Shown: positions 22,085 to 35,695, counted from the first letter of the stretch. The stretch is DNA of 64,000 nt from Eonycteris spelaea (GCA_003508835.1 PUFA01000006.1:2852001-2916000); one strand, 5' to 3'. The notes: generated from the letters alone by a model not told the origin. Translations and numbers: made by a program.

Positions 22085-23015
22085 TCACGAGTTCTTGCTA
22101 CACTGCCCATCACTTTGAGAAAAGCCACTTTGATGTCCTTGTTCCTCAGACTATAGACCAAAGGGTTGAGCAGGACATTGAAGACATTGTAAAGGAGTGT
22201 GACATGCTTGTCTTGCTCAGGGAATAGCTGGAGTTGGGCCTCATGTACATGTAGGTGACTGGAGTATAGAAAGTGTGACCACAGTCAGGTGGGAAGCACA
22301 GGTGGAGAAAGCCTTGCAGCGGCCTTGTGTGGACTTGATCTTGAGAATCGCCTGGCCAATGCGATGTAAGAGGCAAAAATGAGGGAAAGTGGGGCAACAA
22401 CCACACACTGATAACCTGGTCCACCATCTCAATGAGATGGGTATCCATGCAAGCCAGCTCGTACCGAGGGGCCTTCACATAAGTAGTGGTTGACCATGTT
22501 GGGCCCACAGTATGGCAGCCTCATGGTGAAGAAGTATGGATCAGAGAGGAAAAGAAACCACAGGCCCCGCCCCAGCTGCCAGGCGTGCACACAGGCCCCA
22601 GCTGAGGATGACAGTATAATGCAGTGGGTGACAGATGGCTATGTATCGGTCATAAGCCATGACTACAAATAAAATGCACTCAGTCAACCCAGGGCACCAA
22701 ACATAAACATCTGTAGCCAACAGCCAGCAAAGGAGATAGTCTGAGAATGAGCAAGAAGCTGTACCAACAACTGGGGCATGGTGGTAGTGATGTAGCTCAT
22801 GTCCAACAGGGAGAGGATACAGAGGAAGAAGTACATGGGAGTATGAAGATGCAGGTTCAGGTAGATCAGGTGACAATGAGCCCATTGCCCAGGACTGAGC
22901 TCAGGTAGAGGAGAAGGAAGACAATGAAGAGGATCCTGTTGGACAAGGGGTCACTGGAGAAGCCAAGCAGGATAAATTCGGAAACCCAGCTTTGGTTCTG
23001 CCTTGGGGCATCCAC
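22085..23015 (-). pseudogene. Olfactory receptor X, unit 1: multi-frameshift pseudogene
   Basis: Clear paralogue of 49679-50623 (931 bp against 945 bp). Relative to unit 2 there are 1-bp deletions near 22870 (giving an immediate TGA), 22687, 22567 and 22530, further small losses near 22458 and 22363, and a ~4-bp loss near 22407. Correctly framed islands remain, such as the [20 protein letters not shown] stretch within 22885-22541. The 5' end has the same GTG in place of an in-frame ATG as unit 2, so the start defect predates the duplication. It cannot make a receptor. Confidence 0.92.
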
Positions 23016-23084
23016 ATGGTGGGCCTGTAAGAGAATCATACTCATTTAAGTACCACATAAGTAGTAGTCTAGCAAGAATGTCGC

Positions 23085-23262
23085 CCTGAAGGCAGATAGG
23101 CTAGGATTTTAATTCTGGCCCCACTACTCATCTGCTTTGAATAAGTTACTTAACCTCTCTAGCCTCAGTCTCCTCATCTGTAAAATGTGGCTAACAATAC
23201 TCAACTCTCATGGTTTTCATAAGGAGTAGACAATGATATGAAGCATCTAAGACAATGCCTTA
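23085..23262 (+). mobile_element. MIR, unit 1
   Basis: Sense MIR: 'aataagttacttaacctctc', 'cagtctcctcatctgtaaaa', 'agcatctaagacaatgcctt'. It lies just upstream of OR-X. Paralogue at 50697-50873. Confidence 0.85.
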
Positions 23263-23539
23263 AAACAATAACGTTAAACTGATCATATGTAATCTCCCCA
23301 GTCTTACTCCACATCCCTCAGTGGACAAATTAGTCACTCAAGTATCTAGCAAATATCTGTTCTAGTTACCAAATCTTTAGAGATGAAGTTCCCATCTGCC
23401 TTAGAGGCCATGTGTCTGGATGTGCTGTACGCCTCTCCTCATCCTATGAACATTTCTCCTATGTCAATTGATAATGTGAGGCTTTGCCAACAGAGAGTGC
23501 TAGCAGGAAGTTACTTCAAACAGAAACAGGAGGTCAATA

Positions 23540-26500
23540 AAAAAGAGTGGAAAGGTGGTAAATATGAACTTTAGTAGGTGGATAATTACTTTAAATGCAA
23601 ATGGCTAAATATTTTAATAAATGGCATATTTTCAAACTGCTTTTAAAAACCTGACATATTGTATACAAGAAACATATTAATCATTTTGCAACATATAAAT
23701 ATATCACCTTCAACTTATACAATGTTATACCAGTTATGTCTCCATTAAAGCTTGGGGAAAAAAGAAACATACCTTAATAATGACAGAGACACACTAGGAA
23801 GAAGGAATGGAAGAAAATATACCATGCAACTACTAAGCAAAATTGAGTAATGCTGCATTGTACATGTAAGCTCAAAAAGAAAACGAAGAATGAAAATAAT
23901 TTAGAATATATTCTCTGATTACTATGAAACAGGCTTGAAATCACTTTCGAAATAAATATCTAGGGATGTACCAAACTCCTTTGAAATTAACATATACTGC
24001 TAAATAATGTACTGGACAAAGAAAAATCAAATGGAAATTAGTACATAGTGAACTAAATGATGATGAAAATAAAACATTATCAGTGTTTATTGGGGAATTT
24101 ATTTCCTTTCTTCACGATTTAAATGGGTATATCAGAATAGAAGATAGGCTAAAAATTAATTACCTAATATTCCATCTCAAGAAGCTGTAAATCAAAACCA
24201 AACAGAAGTGTAGGACTGAAATAGTAAAGAGCAAAAAACAATTAAATGATAAGCCAAGTTACAATGGAGAAAAATTTAAAAAAAATTTATTCCTTGAAAT
24301 AATTAATATATAAGTCCTTAGGAAGATTGATAAAGATAAAGAAATAAAGTAGAAATTACCAAAATCAGGAATGAAAGACCATTACTGTAGATCCTATAGT
24401 CATTTAAAAGATCATTTTAAAAATTACAAACACTTTCATACCAACTCACTTGACAATTAAATGAAATGGACAAATATCTCAAAAAACACAAATTACCAAA
24501 ACTGACAGAAGATGAGAACAAAAGTCAAAAGAGTCCACTTTCTTTCAAAAAAAAATTGAATCTAGTATTTAAAATTTTCTTAGAAAGAAAACTCCAGGCC
24601 TAGATACCTTTACTGGCAGGTTCTTTCAACATTAAGAGAGGAATAATACCAATCATAACAAACTCTTCCAAGGCATAGAAAAAGAGTTAAATGTTCCTCA
24701 AATCATTTTCTGAAACCAGTATGAACTAAATATCAAAAATTAACAAAGACATTACAAAAAGGAAAACTTAGAAACAAACCCCTCTCAAGAGCATTGAGGC
24801 AAAACTCCTGAACAGTACATTAGCCAATTAAATTCAGCAACATTAATAGGAAAGTATATCAACAATTGAACTGTGATTATTACAAGAATCCAGGATTGAT
24901 TTGGCATTGGATAACCTAACAATGTAATTTATCTTGTTAATGGAAGTAGGGAGAAAAAAGTATATTATCAATAGATAAAGAAAGAGCATTTGGTAAATGT
25001 CAACAATTAATTAAGATTAGAAATAAACTCCTTCACAAACTAGGAATAGAAGTATTCCTTCATAATGTGATGAATATTATCTCCAATAAAGGAAGTAACC
25101 TACAGCAAATGTCATACTGAATGGTGAAGTATTGATAACTTATGCCTAACATTGGAAGTGACACAAAAATGTTCACCATAATCATTTCCAATAACTATTG
25201 TACTGGTGGTCCTGGTTAGTGAAATAAGTCAAGGAAAAGGAATGAAAGACCAAAGGATTGGAAAGGAAGAAAAAATTGTCATTTTCTGCAATCCACATAA
25301 TTGCATAAGTCAAAAATCTAGAAGAATTCAAAGATAAACTGAAATTCACATGCAACCATTCAAAAATCCAATGGATTTACCTAAACTAGCAACCAGAAAA
25401 TAATTTGTAAGAATATATTTAAAAACCAAATATGTAGTAATAGAGCTAATAAAATATGTGCAGGAAAACATTATTTAGAGAAATTAGAAAGACCTAAGTA
25501 AGTGGAGGAATATACCATGTTCTAAGGTTAAACAATTCAACATTATAAAGATGGAAATTTGACTTATAGGTTCAAAGCAATGCCAGTCAAAACCCCAGCA
25601 GTTTTTCTCTCCTATGGAAATTGACAACCTGGTTATAGAATTTATATGGAAAACTGGAAGAATCTTGAAGGAAAAACACAAAGTTTATCAAAAACTAAGA
25701 CTTACTAAAAAGCTATAATATTTAGCGAGGATGAAACAGGCATAAAAACAAATAGATCAATCAAGCAGAATAAAGTCCAGAACCGACCCATGAGTGTATT
25801 CTCACCTGATTTATGACAAAGTTGATCCTGTAATGCAAAAGGAAAAAATGATCTTTTTAATAAATTCTGCTGGATTATGTGGACATTCACACGCAAAAAA
25901 ATCTTAGAAGCCTAACTCACATGGTGTACAAAAACAATTTCAGATGTATTGTAGACTTAAATGTTAAAGGTAAAACAATACATTTTTTAGACCCAAACAC
26001 AGAAAAATATTTACATCACCTTGCAGTGTGCCGAGATTTCTGAAACCAGACCAAAAAAGTATAAATTATGGAGAAAAATGATAAAACATATTACATTAAA
26101 ATGAAGAATTTAAAAGGTTTGTATTCATAATAAAGAACTCCTACACATTAACAACAAAAGAGTACTCAATAAATAGCCATTAATCAAGTGAAACAGTACT
26201 CACATTATTAGTCATCCAGGAATTGCAAAAAGACTTCAATGTAACATCATTACACTCTCATCAGAAGAGTTAAATGAAAAACACCTAGTGTTATTTAGAG
26301 TAACCAGACCTTCCTTATACTGCTGATGGAAGAGTAAATTTGTACATTCCCTCTAAAACATGTTTGGTGGTATCTCCTAAAAGTGAACATATGCATACCA
26401 TATTACCCAGCAATTCTCTTCCTAAACTAATCCCCACATATTTATATACATATATATGTTCAAGAAAAGATGTGCAAAAATGTTCAAAAAACTAGTCAAA

Positions 26501-26585
26501 ATAGCCTCGAATAAGGAAACACACAAGTTTCAATTAACAGCATAATGGATAAAAACATTGTGGTAAGTTCATTTAGAGTTTAGCT
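23540..26585 (+). mobile_element. Degraded L1 ORF2 relic, unit 2
   Basis: Unit 2 copy of the relic at 200-3265, with the same order of ORF2 landmarks and independent small indels. No coding capacity remains. Confidence 0.75.
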
Positions 26586-26599
26586 TTGGTGAGAGTAGA

Positions 26600-27255
26600 G
26601 ACTCAAAGATTTCAAGCCGTTCTCAGTCTTCACTAAGACTGCCCAACCCTCCTCACCTGACCAATCAACCACCTACATATCCCTCAGACCATCCCTTCAT
26701 TCGCCCTGGATCAGAACCCATCATTTATCATTTGCATTCATGCATCAATACCTCCCTGTTCTCCTAGCCTCTGGTCCCTTCTCTTTCAATGCATTATCCA
26801 TACAGACTATCTTAAGTGGTCGTTCAAAATACAGCACTGGTTCTGTCTGTTCCATGCTTAAAACCCTTTAAGACTTCCCAATGCCTCACCACTCTAGACA
26901 GATACACAGAGCCCTTTCTAAATGTTCTGCCCCTGCAGACTTCTTCAGCCTCAGCACCCACTCTCTCTCCCATACCATCTCTACCCATACAAGCATAATT
27001 GCCAAACAAATAGGCTCAGCCTCTCCACTGTCACACCTTCAGGCCCTTGCCTAGCTCTTCAGCATGAAAGAGTACCACCACCTGTATCCCTGCTGCCCAC
27101 ACTTACTCTGTTACATGTCTAATCCTTATTCCCACATTATGACTCAATTTCAGGTATCATCCCACCTGGAAGCCTTCTTATCCCACCATCTCCTACACCC
27201 AACTTTGATTAGACGCTTTCACTATTTCTCACAGCCGCCTGTGCTTACAGGTAAG
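26600..27255 (+). mobile_element. L2 3'-end fragment, unit 2
   Basis: Paralogue of 3290-3900. It is slightly longer here, keeping about 45 bp around 27062-27120 that unit 1 has lost. Confidence 0.6.
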
Positions 27256-27424
27256 TTATAATCCTAGTAATCCTGCAGGGTTCTGATAGAAAGCTTGAGA
27301 TCTACTATCTCAGGAAAAACTTCTCCTTCTTCTGTTAGCTCCATCTAACTGAGTTGGGATATTTGTAATAAAGTGTGGATATATGCGTGAGTTTATAACC
27401 TCCCTTTCAATAAGAATAATAATA

Positions 27425-27622
27425 ATAGCAGCTAATATATAATGAGCATTTCTGTGTGCCAGGCAACATCACACATTATCTCATCCTCAGTTAAGTATCA
27501 GCACCTCCATTTTATGGATGAAAAACTAAAGCACGGAGTAAGTAAGTGATTAGTTCCAAATTATATGGCTGGTGTGGTGGACCTGGGATTTGAACTGAGG
27601 TAGTCTGGCATCAGATCCAACT
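27425..27622 (-). mobile_element. MIR SINE, unit 2
   Basis: Paralogue of the MIR at 4090-4290 with the same landmarks ('gtgccaggcaacatcac', 'gggatttgaactgagg'). Confidence 0.85.
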
Positions 27623-28464
27623 CTCTTTTTTTTTTAATTTATTGAGGTTAATATAATTATGTAGTTTCCAAGTGTACAATTCAATTATATATCATGCGTA
27701 TACTGCATTGTATGTTCAATCACTATCTTTGCCCGCTTCCAGCAAACAGACTCTACATGGGAAGGGTAAAGAATGCAAACTTACCTATCTACACATCAAT
27801 TTGAGCTTCTTGAGATTTGGCACGAAATACTATAATATCATAGTCTAGGAGGTATGGCTACTGGACAAGACATGATCAGAATCTTCCTAGGAGAAAGGGC
27901 TAATGTGGCAGCCACAAACTATTTCTCATGATAAGTTTTCCTCCATCTGCTCCCATCGCTTGAATGTAAGAAGCTGTGGGATTGTGCTGTAAGCAGAGGA
28001 AATTAAGTGAAGGAGACTTGGAAATTATTATCATTCCAGAGCTTATTAAATCTTTATAACAGCCTCCCTCTGAGACAAACTTGATTTCTATGAGATGGGG
28101 TACATCATTTAGTTTTTAAAAAAAGTCTTCTAAGACTCTATCAGGCATTCTCTGTTTTAATTTACAATATCTCAGGCCTCTAGAGAACATAGGCAGTGGG
28201 TCCTGATCTAGTAAGCCCTGTCATTGTTGAAGGCGTCTTCCAGAATAACCATCACTGTCCTTTAATGGAGATCCTTAAATTCAGGGAATGCTATTATTCT
28301 CTTCTCTGTTTCTAGAGCCTAGACATGGCTTGACACAGAGGAACCATCAACAAATATTAATTAAATAAATAAATGGAAAAAAGAAGGAGGTCTATGATGA
28401 AAAAAAGAATGGAAGAGGATAGAGCTATGAAATAGGAAAGAAGGAACTCTGGGGAATGAGGGAA

Positions 28465-29290
28465 CAGGGATGAGAGGATACTGGGGTATAGACACAGATA
28501 AGACCTGGATGAATTGGCTACTTCTGACCTCTAGCCTCCACAGATGCCTGGATCCTGTATATGGCCCCAATCCCAGCGATCATCTCACACCTTGGACATC
28601 TGCAGAAAGAAGTCACGGAGAGGCTGTCACTTGTTCTTATGGGAAAGAGACTGAACAGGAAGCTCCAATGGGCACCTGAGTCCAGGCAGCTGGTATTCCC
28701 GGCAACCTAGTCTCCAGAAAAACCCTACGTTTCTCAGATGTTGGAGGCAGAAACGTCTGCCTTCTCTCCATTGTGCCGCTGTCTGCACTCGGCCAGGCCA
28801 ACCCTGGCTCCTGAAGGCCTTGCCTCTCAGGTCCTGAAGCCCAGAGAGAGGGAGTCACAGCCATGCCAAGCTCCTCCAGTGGGCCAAACCACTCATGCCT
28901 TATGGTCCTACATCCTCATCAGACTATCCTAGGAGAGCTGGGGAAGGGCCATCCCTCTGCCTCCTGACACCATCCCCGCTGGGGATGCCAAGATGAAATT
29001 CCCTGAATGTTGTCAACAAGAGCCCTACAAGGAAGTTGTCTTTAGGGACAGAGCAGGAACAAGCCACACACTTGTCTCTTTCCTATTCCAGCCTTCTCTG
29101 GAATATAATGCCAGGGGAGAGGGATTTGGCACCTGGTCACCGCGTAGAAGTGTAGAGAACTGAAGGCGTCATTCTGATTCTGCTTTTACCTGCAAATCCC
29201 CTGTACCCTGACTTGTCAATTACAGTCACATCTCTATTCCTTACTAAACTACCTTTGGCAAGTCAAAATCCTCCTCTATTCTCCACCAGT
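28465..29290. other. Unclassified G+C-richer block, unit 2
   Basis: Paralogue of 5150-5960. Small indels shift all frames relative to unit 1, which argues against a conserved protein. Confidence 0.4.
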
Positions 29291-30004
29291 ACAATACCTG
29301 GACAGTTGCTCAGCCTCTTTGATGATAGTTAAGAACTGACCACAGAGCATGTACCCTATACCAAGTCTTAGACCAGGTCCTGGCAAACCACATCCAGAAA
29401 GGACATAGAATCAGCACTGTGTTTCATGCAATGAAGTTGACACCCAGTGTAGTGAGAAACATGGCCAAGAGCTCACCTCTCCCAGTACAGAGCAAGAATT
29501 TGAAGTAGGATTTAGTAAGGTTTATTTCCTATTCTTTTAAACCTGATGTTATTCTGCCTCAGTTTCCTTCTCTATAAAATGATAATAATAATCTCTTAAT
29601 AAATCCAACCTTCTGGGGGTGCTGGGAGAGTTAAATGAGATAATATGTTGAAATCCCCATCACAAGTCCTGGTCATGCCTTCTATGACTGTGAGTATCAG
29701 TCCCTGTCTTTTGTTTGGCCTGGGTTCCCCATCTATTCAAAAAGAGAAAGTTGGGCTCTAAGGTCCCTACTAGTCAGCCTCAGGTCACCAGGTTCAATTT
29801 TTGACATTTCAGAAATGTCAACGCTGTGAGGTAGTTGTTAAACAAGACCATTACTAAAGTTAAGTTATATAAACTAAAATTAATTATATTACAAAAAAGA
29901 TCAATGAACCCTGAAGGCATTATAGTAAGTGAACTAAGCCAGATAGAAAAAGACAAATACCGTATGATCTCACTTACATGCGGAATCTAAATACATTGAA
30001 CTCA

Positions 30005-30798
30005 TTATGCCTCATATCACACGCCTGCTCATCAGGTCCAAGCAGCATAATATCATGAATGTAATGGATCAGTATGATGCCTTGTGGAGGTAAAAGGAAA
30101 TCAAGATCCCTGAAGACTAAATTCTGACATAGGCTTGGAGTAGAGATATACCCCTGAAGGAGACTAGGGAATAATGTATTACTGGCCTCAACGGGTAAAC
30201 ATAAACTCTTTTGGGGGGTCTTGACTAAGAGGTTTTAAGAAAAAAGTATTTGCAAGAACAATGGCTACGTACCAGTTGCCAGAGAATGTGTCCATTTGCT
30301 CAAGCATTAAAACCACATCTGGAAATGCAGTTGCAAGTGGAGCCACCACCTTGTTAAGCAGCTTACAATAATCTGCTGTCATTCCCCCAAATCCATCTGT
30401 CTTCTGCATAGGCATAATAGGGGAGTTAAATGGAGATGCGGTAAAAACCATCACCCCGGCATCCTTCCCATGGCACTAATCTGCAACCCCTCCAGGAACG
30501 TGGTGCTGCTTTTGGTTTAGTACTTTTATAATTAGAGGTAGTTCTAATGGCATCTGCTTGACCTTTCCTACCATGATAGCCCTCACTTCACAGGTCAGGG
30601 GTCCAATGTGGGGATTCTTTCAGTTCCTGAATGTATCTGTTCCAATTATGCATTCCAGAACGAGGGAAATAACCACAGGAGGGATGCAAGGAACTACTTC
30701 CACCAACTGTGAGCCAGTTCTGAGCTAAAACCCCATTGATCACTTAACCTCCACAAGCCCGTATTCTAACTGGTAGACCAAGTGACGTTTTGGGTGTT
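30005..30798 (-). mobile_element. Endogenous retrovirus pol fragment, unit 2
   Basis: Paralogue of 6668-7475. The minus-strand frame 30454-30188 is open for 88 codons across the same reverse-transcriptase blocks. The second catalytic box again reads Y-I-H-D, so the substitution predates the duplication. 30269-30456 is identical to the matching stretch in units 1 and 3. Confidence 0.65.
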
Positions 30799-30859
30799 CG
30801 GGAATTAGTGTCAGTTCAAAGCCAGTGTCCAGTGATGCCTGAAAAGTCTGGTTGTGCCC

Positions 30860-31150
30860 TTTACCTTAGGGCACAGTCATTCTGGTAGAATCCCCACACC
30901 CACTTCCTCCTTGCTGACACAGTCCTAATTCTGTTCAAGTTCACTCTCAGCACAGGCATGTGCTCAGGAAAGTGATCTTCTTTCTCACCCCCAATGTGAA
31001 TCCTGAATGGTCAAAGGCTGGTGGTGGTGTTCCGCTTACCACCAGTTGCTTTTGACAGGTACGTGACCTGATTTTGAACAAGCAGACTTGTGGGAAGGCT
31101 GCTGGGGGCTTCAGAATAGTTCCCTCTCACTTATAAAAAAGATACGTGAG
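30860..31150 (+). mobile_element. MLT1-like LTR, left half, unit 2
   Basis: Left part of the LTR-like element interrupted by HAL1. The element continues at 33736-33960. Confidence 0.4.
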
Positions 31151-33735
31151 AGTTAAAAATATGGCTCAGATGAGAGAGGCTCTATTCATCTCTCTGGTGA
31201 CCAAATCAAGGAGCAAACAGCAAGGAAAAATTACCTGGAATCTAAATGAACAAGCCATAGGGAGACATCTAAGAAATCACCCTGCAACTGCACAAGGTAG
31301 GATGGGGCGAGAACACGAGGCTGCCCAGGCAGCGGCAGACACCTCTTAAAGGGGCCGTGCCCACGAGCGGACTTTCACCATGAAGGACCTGCTCACTCTG
31401 AGCACCAGTGCTGATTTGGCTGCTCACAGGGGGCACCAGGGACTTATGGAAAGACATTGTCAGAGTTAGGGCCAAGGTGAGATTTGCTCTATACAGAAGT
31501 GCTGGCGGTATCCACTGTTCCTCTGTTGAGCCTTCCCCTCTCCCAGTGCACAGTCACGGTGACACCAAAGCAGGGACATCATCAAACTGAATAACAGAGG
31601 TCGCTCTGCCCAGAGGAACCCCTGAAACTCTGTCTCCACCAACTCATGACCCTATCCAAGCCGCATCCAGGTACATCTTCAGCTAGTCAGATACACCTTG
31701 CTGAGCAGCTACTAGACTCGCACTGGAGGCAGTTGGCCTTGGTTTCTGGTGTGGCCTTTTGAGGCAACTATAAACACACCATCTATGGATTGCTTGCCGA
31801 TTCTTAACAGGTGGCCCTAGAGGGCCACAGGCTGGAGTTAAGTTTTGCCTGTAGTTGAACCCCTCTGAGGACTGTGCCACTGGACACCTACTTCAATCTA
31901 CACTAATAAGACCAAGACACTTAGGTGCTTTGCTTAGTACACAGAAACAGACACAGAAAAGCAGCCAAAATGAGAAAACAAAAAGCAGAAACCAAGTGAG
32001 AGAACAGAACAGAGATCCAGAAATAACGGAGTCAGGTAATCTAACAGATGCAGAGTTAAAACACTGGTTATAAAGATGCTCGATGTACTTTTGGGAAATG
32101 CAGATGAATTCAGTGAGAACTTCACAAAGAAGTAACACATAAAACCGAAAGTGGAAATCATAAAAGGAAAACAGTCTGAAAAGAACAACAGGTTATCGGA
32201 GATGAGAAGTATATTATATGGGATAAACAAAGGAATAAAAAAAGTTAATAAAGAGGACAAAATGACCTATATAGAGGATGGGAAAACAAAGGACAATGAA
32301 TTAGAATGTCAAGAAAAAAGAAGCCAATACTATAAAAATAATTTAAGGAGCCTATACACCATATTAAAGGTCAAAATACACAACTCATTGTCGTACCAAA
32401 GGAAAATAAGACGTTGAACAGATATTTGAAGAAATAATGATGGAAAACATTTCTAACCTGATGAAGGAATATATACATGCAACCCCAGGAAGCTCAGAGA
32501 ATCCCAAAAAAGAGGAGTCCAAAGACCCCACATCAAGGCACATCATATTAAAATGTCAATGTTTAAATACAAAGAGAGAATCTTAAGAACAGCAAGGAAA
32601 ACACAAATAGTTACCTACAAGGGAGCACCCAAGAGACTGGCAGTTGATTTCTCAAAAGAAACTATGCAAATGGATTATTACTAAACCATAAGAAGAGATG
32701 AAATACTGCCAAATACAACATGGATGGACTTTGAGATAATCATGCTAGGTGAAATAAGCAAGACAGAAAAAGTTGAAAACCACATGATATCACTTAAATG
32801 TGGGATATAAACCTAAAAGCAGCAATAGAACAGGACTAACTAGTGATTGCCAGAGGTTAGAGGGCAGGGGGAAAGTAGACAGGGGAAAATACTTTAAATA
32901 ATTTCTTCAATTAAAACAAACAAACAAACAAACAAACAAAAGATAAAAAGAAACAATTCAGGACAAAAGGTTCAGCACAAAATATTCGACATGGTGAAGA
33001 CCGAGGATCTACAACCAAGAATACTTTATCTAGCAAAACTATCATTTAGAGTTAATGGACAGATAACAAACTTCTCAGACAGAAATGAGTGAAAAGAATT
33101 TAACACCACTTAGCCAGTATTACAGGAAATTTGGAGGGACTTCTTTAAAAAGAAATACATGTACGAAAACAGGAATAAAGAATGGGAACAACTACATTCT
33201 TATCAATAAGTACCTCAAACAGAAAAGAATTAAGTGCTCCAACTAAAAGATAGAGTGGGTGAATGAATAAGAAAACAAGACTGCTACATGGTGCCTACAA
33301 GAGACTCACTTCAGATTAAAAGACACACACAGACTCAAAGGAAGAGGATGGGAAAAGTTATTGCCTTCATGGACATAAAAGATTTTTAAGTCAGAGTAAG
33401 ATAAATACTATATGATGTCATTTATATGCGGAATCTAAGGAATAAAAGAATAAGCTAATAAAAAACAGACTCCCAAATATAGTGGACAATTTGGTGATGG
33501 ACAGAGGAAGGTGGGTTTGGGGACTGGGAGAATGGGGTGAAGGGTTAAAGAAGTACAAATTCAGAGCTGATGGATAGTCATGGAGATGGGGAGCACAGCA
33601 TAGAATGCAGTTAGCATTAATCTGTTGGCTAGGTAGAGAATCAGGGGAGGGAGGGAGCAATTAGGGTGATCATTCTATGAACTATATATATTTAACCAAT
33701 ACACTATATATTTCAACTAATTAATAAATAAATTT
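31151..33735 (+). mobile_element. HAL1, near-complete, unit 2
   Basis: About 2.6 kb element: leader (31151-31900), ORF1-like region with coiled-coil-type sequence (32040-32420), then a 3' part passing directly to an L1-type 3' end and A-rich terminus (33700-33735) with no ORF2. That is the HAL1 architecture. It is flanked by an imperfect target-site duplication ('agatacgtgag' / 'gagacacgtgag'). A later 5'-truncated L1 is nested at 32662-32944. All frames are broken. Confidence 0.65.
32662..32944 (+). mobile_element. L1 3' end nested in HAL1
   Basis: Short 5'-truncated L1 3' end ('gaaataagcaagacagaaaa', 'gtgattgccagaggttag') ending in an (AAAC)n tail at about 32915-32940. It is flanked by 'aaaagaaact' / 'aaaaagaaac', a plausible target-site duplication. 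The HAL1 sequence resumes directly after it. Confidence 0.6.
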
Positions 33736-33960
33736 TTAAAAAGGAGACACGTGAGTAAAGAAATGCCCTCTTTCTGCTGTCTGATGTCATGCTGGCACAT
33801 AGTGCCCAGAACTGCTTAACCATCATGTGACCACAGATCACATGTGATCACCAACATTCTGAGATTGGGAGCTTTGAAGCTGAAGAACAACCAAGGGTTT
33901 TGACAATACTGTGGCATCTCTGAATTGATGGATTCAGAACAATCCCACTTCTGGACTTTC
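33736..33960 (+). mobile_element. MLT1-like LTR, right half, unit 2
   Basis: Continuation of 30860-31150 after the HAL1. 'gagacacgtgag' here and 'agatacgtgag' at 31139-31150 form the flanking target-site duplication. Confidence 0.4.
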
Positions 33961-33999
33961 CTTACGCCTACTCAACATCTCCACTTAGGTATACTCATC

Positions 34000-34935
34000 T
34001 TAAACTTCGTGTGTACAAAACCTAGCTCCTGAGCTTCTCCCCCAAACCTGCTTCTTGAACTCTGTCCTATGTCAATTAACTCCATCCTTTTTGATCAGAT
34101 CAGAAACCCTGGAGTCTCCCTGGAATTTTTTCTTTCTCTCATCTCACATACAAATATTCAGCAAACCTATGAGCTCTGCCTTTGAAATACCACCAGAAGT
34201 CACTGCTCACAACCTCTACCGCTACCACCCTGGTCCAACAACTCGACTCTCCATCTGTCACCTGGATCACTGCAGAGGCCTCTGGATTAGGCTCCCTGCT
34301 TCCGCCTCTCCCCTGGACACTCTATGCTCCACGTGGCAGCCAGAGTGGTCCTTTTAAAACATAACTCAGATTATGACATTCTTCTGCTAAACCTGTCAGT
34401 GGTTTCCCTTCTCACTCAGAGCAGGAACCAAAGTCAATGCAATAACCTACAAAGTCCTACATGATATGGCCCCTCCGCACCTCTCAGACCTCATCTTCTA
34501 TGTTCTTTCTTACTCACTTTGCTCTAGCCATGAACTCCCTGTTCTCAAAGAAGATAAGAAACTGCAGTTACTCTTTCCTTTGACTAGCGAGCTCCTTCCT
34601 CAACATTTGAATGAGGCTCCCTCTCACCTCATTTACATCTTGGCCAAAATGTCATCTTCTCAGGAAGTCCTTTCACCCTATTTAAACTCAATCACTCTAT
34701 CGCTGGAAGTCCCTATCTCTCCCTCATTACTGCTGTCTTTATCCCTATAGTAATGATCACCATCTAAAATGCTATGTATTTTACTTATTTATTTGGTTTA
34801 TTATCCGCCTCTCTCTGAGGCTTCAAGGGGGCAGGGATTTTATCTGTGTTGTTTTCTACTGATTCTCCAAGGCCTAGCACAATGCCCAGACCTTAACAGA
34901 TGCTCAACAAATATTTGTTGAGTGAATAAATAGGG
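34000..34935 (+). mobile_element. L2 3' end, unit 2
   Basis: Well-preserved L2 3' region: 'ggtccttttaaaacataact', 'acctacaaagtcctacatga', 'aggcttcaagggggcaggga', and the terminus 'tgctcaacaaatatttgttg' plus 'agtgaata'. The frames at 34055-34357 and 34466-34750 lie inside it and are not genes. The element is missing from unit 1, where it lay within the 3.75-kb deletion, and from unit 3. Confidence 0.8.
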
Positions 34936-34959
34936 GATACTATTTTATGATCATAGGAA

Positions 34960-35640
34960 CAGGTTGAATTTCTTTAAAAATTGGTAGACATGACTACATT
35001 AAATAAATGGTTATTCATGAAAAAGGACACCATAAATAAAGTTGAAAGTCAAACTTTAGTCTGTGGGAAGATATTTGCAATGTATATAATGAAAATTAAT
35101 ATCCAAAGTACATAAAGAACTTCTGCAAATCAATAAGTAAAGACAAAATCTAACAAATGCAAGCAGAGGATAAGAACAGGCAACTCACTGAACAAAACCT
35201 GAAAAACCAATAAATATATGAAAAGATGTTCATATAATCAAGGAATTACAAAATAAAACAAGAGAAAATACTATTTTATTCCCGTAAGATTCACAAAAAA
35301 TAACAGACAAATGAAACTGAAAATACAGCATAGCAAATTTATGGGATGCAGCAAAAGTAATTTTAAAGGATAGTTTATAGCAATATATGCCTACCTGAAG
35401 AACAAACAAATGAACAATATCCAAAATAAACAGTCTTACTTTACACTTCAAGGAACTATAGAAAGAACAAATGAAGCCCAAAGAGAAGACAATGAGGGAA
35501 AAAGCAGATATCACAGTAGAACTAAATATAATAGAGACAAAAAATATAATAGAGATCAATGAAACCAAGAACTGGTTCTCTGAAGAGATTAACAAAATTG
35601 ACAAACCTTTAGCTAGAATCACCAAGAAATTAATGGTCTT
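34960..35640 (+). mobile_element. L1 ORF2 fragments, unit 2
   Basis: Two joined L1 pieces. 34960-35270 resembles the ORF2 3' region ('aacatatgaaaagatg'-type sequence at 35212-35232). 35275-35640 resembles the endonuclease-to-RT linker ('gatcaatgaaaccaagaact', 'ttgacaaacctttagctaga'). The 35230-35691 minus-strand frame is antisense to this L1 and is not a gene. Confidence 0.65.
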
Positions 35641-35695
35641 AAAGAGTAATCTTATATATTGCCATAGTATCCCATGCAGAATCATCTCCAATGGT

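Larger units (their letters stand above)
1..23352. repeat. Tandem segmental-duplication unit 1
   Basis: First of three head-to-tail copies. Base 1 aligns with about 23353 (unit 2) and 50962 (unit 3), and order and orientation of all shared pieces are the same. Compared with unit 2 it lacks about 3.75 kb at 8931, about 0.87 kb near 18245, about 0.83 kb near 19187 and about 2.5 kb at 19461. It has its own HAL1 insertion (13034-15521), a 5S-headed insertion (11881-12122) and an expanded TC/AC microsatellite. Both OR loci in it are dead. The unit limits are arbitrary because the array is cyclic; I set the phase at the window start. Confidence 0.9.

Noticed and set aside
35230..35691. 153-codon minus-strand frame
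   Set aside because: Antisense to an L1 ORF2 fragment; hydrophobic composition follows from A-rich sequence read backwards.
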